In this document: positions 6,274-6,467 of the stretch, in pieces
Position numbering within the stretch: the first letter of the stretch is position 1
Layout of the letters: each line of letters opens with the position of its first letter
NCBI GenBank assembly: GCA_021163705.1
Contig: JAGGTO010000109.1
Span: forward strand, 1-6,467
Length of the DNA: 6,467 nt
Source: Thermoplasmata archaeon
GTDB taxonomy: Archaea > Thermoplasmatota > Thermoplasmata > Thermoplasmatales > Aciduliprofundaceae
Direction of reading: 5' to 3'
Made by a program: the position numbers and the translations under genes
Notes under the pieces: generated by a model
What the model was told of the DNA's origin: nothing
Database searches by the model: none
Seen by the model: only the letters and a program-made list of their open reading frames with translations

Positions 6274-6425
6274 GGGGGATAGAAATCCCATCTTATATAA
6301 ACATAATTCTGTTTATGGAGATAAAATTTTCCATCCCTTACTTCCACATAAATTGTTTTATCTGTTGCACTTTCCTTTAGAAAAACTTGTGGAATATAAT
6401 CATAAGAGACCGTGGATTGAGTCAT
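6267..6425 (-). CDS. Candidate small protein, 52 residues, first ORF of the operon
   Basis: The ORF starts at ATG 6425 and ends at TGA 6267, giving 52 residues that begin MTQSTVSYDY and end WDFYPPR. It is rich in Tyr and beta-forming residues (TIYVEVRDGKFYLHKQ at 24-39) with no Cys and no signal peptide, and I do not recognise a family. In its favour, it ends 5 nt before the CBS start, its AGG-TGA end doubles as the CBS gene SD as at the tldD-tldE junction, and the composition looks protein-like. Against it, the start has only a weak AAGAG upstream, an in-frame TAA lies one codon before the ATG, and the TTTATATAA likely promoter of the CBS gene falls within it. A TTTAAAAAA box centred about 23 bp upstream could give a leaderless transcript. 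It may be a real small gene or a 5' leader region. Confidence 0.45.
   Translation of the reverse strand: MTQSTVSYDYIPQVFLKESATDKTIYVEVRDGKFYLHKQNYVYIRWDFYPPR
6293..6301 (-). promoter_or_regulatory. Probable TATA box for the CBS-tldD-tldE operon
   Basis: TTTATATAA on the - strand is a near-ideal archaeal TATA box with an AGAATTATG stretch at the BRE position. Transcription would start about 25 bp downstream, near 6268-6276, just at the SD of the CBS gene and after the alternative ATG at 6291. This supports the start at 6261 and a very short 5' leader. Confidence 0.6.
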
Positions 6426-6433
6426 CTCTTAGG

Positions 6434-6457
6434 AAAAAAGCCCTTTTTTAAAGGGCC
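6434..6457 (-). terminator. Hairpin plus T6, likely terminator of a gene beyond the right edge
   Basis: Read on the - strand, GCCCTTT (6456-6450), AAA loop, AAAGGGC (6446-6440) form a perfect 7-bp stem followed by TTTTTT (6439-6434). This looks like a bacterial-style intrinsic terminator and would also serve as an archaeal U-tract stop. Upstream on the same strand one frame reads Glu-Ala-Leu-Ala-Leu then TAA at 6450-6448, possibly the end of a gene lying mostly outside the window. Part of the element (TTTAAAAAA, 6452-6444) could instead act as a TATA box for the 52-residue ORF. Confidence 0.5.
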
Positions 6458-6467
6458 AGAGCCTCGC

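Noticed and set aside
6262..6291. Ten-residue N-terminal extension of the CBS protein from ATG 6291
   Set aside because: There is no SD before 6291. A TATA box lies 1-2 bases upstream of it, so the transcript would begin after it. A perfect SD precedes ATG 6261.
6302..6467. tRNA or structured RNA at the right edge
   Set aside because: The only strong pairing is the 7-bp hairpin at 6440-6456. No cloverleaf, T-loop (GTTCRA) or box C/D signals are visible on either strand.
1..6467. CRISPR array, insertion sequence, toxin-antitoxin or phage module
   Set aside because: There are no regularly spaced direct repeats, no transposase or integrase motifs and no flanking terminal repeats, and all long frames are accounted for by housekeeping-type families.

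Overview
This 6.5 kb window looks like archaeal chromosomal DNA. The evidence is AT-rich TATA boxes (TTTATATAA, AAAAATATTTTTA), strong GAGGTGA-type ribosome binding sites at internal operon genes, a likely leaderless first gene, and protein families typical of archaea (DUF1614/COG4089, a four-CBS regulatory protein, a TldD/TldE pair). A moderately AT-rich euryarchaeote, possibly a Thermoplasmatota/Aciduliprofundum-like lineage, would fit. That lineage guess is only an impression.

Left part, + strand (1-2434): positions 1-305 hold a startless Cys-rich reading frame that may be a remnant, then a probable promoter. Next come two translationally coupled genes. The first encodes the carboxyltransferase subunit of pyruvate carboxylase/oxaloacetate decarboxylase (pycB/oadA type), ending just where a biotin carrier domain would normally begin. 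The second encodes a DUF1614 polytopic membrane protein and begins inside the stop codon of the first.

Right part, - strand (6425 down to 2439): this is a compact operon. It has a candidate 52-residue small ORF, a protein with four CBS domains fused to a C-terminal domain that looks like the HPF/RaiA ribosome-hibernation fold, then tldD (catalytic zinc protease subunit) and tldE/pmbA (non-catalytic partner). Gaps between genes are 4-9 nt, and each SD is built into or beside the previous stop codon. The operon converges on the DUF1614 gene with only 4 bp between stop codons. At the far right edge a hairpin plus T-run on the - strand probably terminates another gene outside the window.

The most interesting element is the CBS x4 - HPF-like fusion. 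It suggests that an adenine-nucleotide (energy) sensor is joined to a ribosome-binding module, and it sits in one transcription unit with a peptide-degrading protease pair. The other genes are recognisable families. I see no CRISPR array, tRNA, rRNA, insertion sequence or phage gene.
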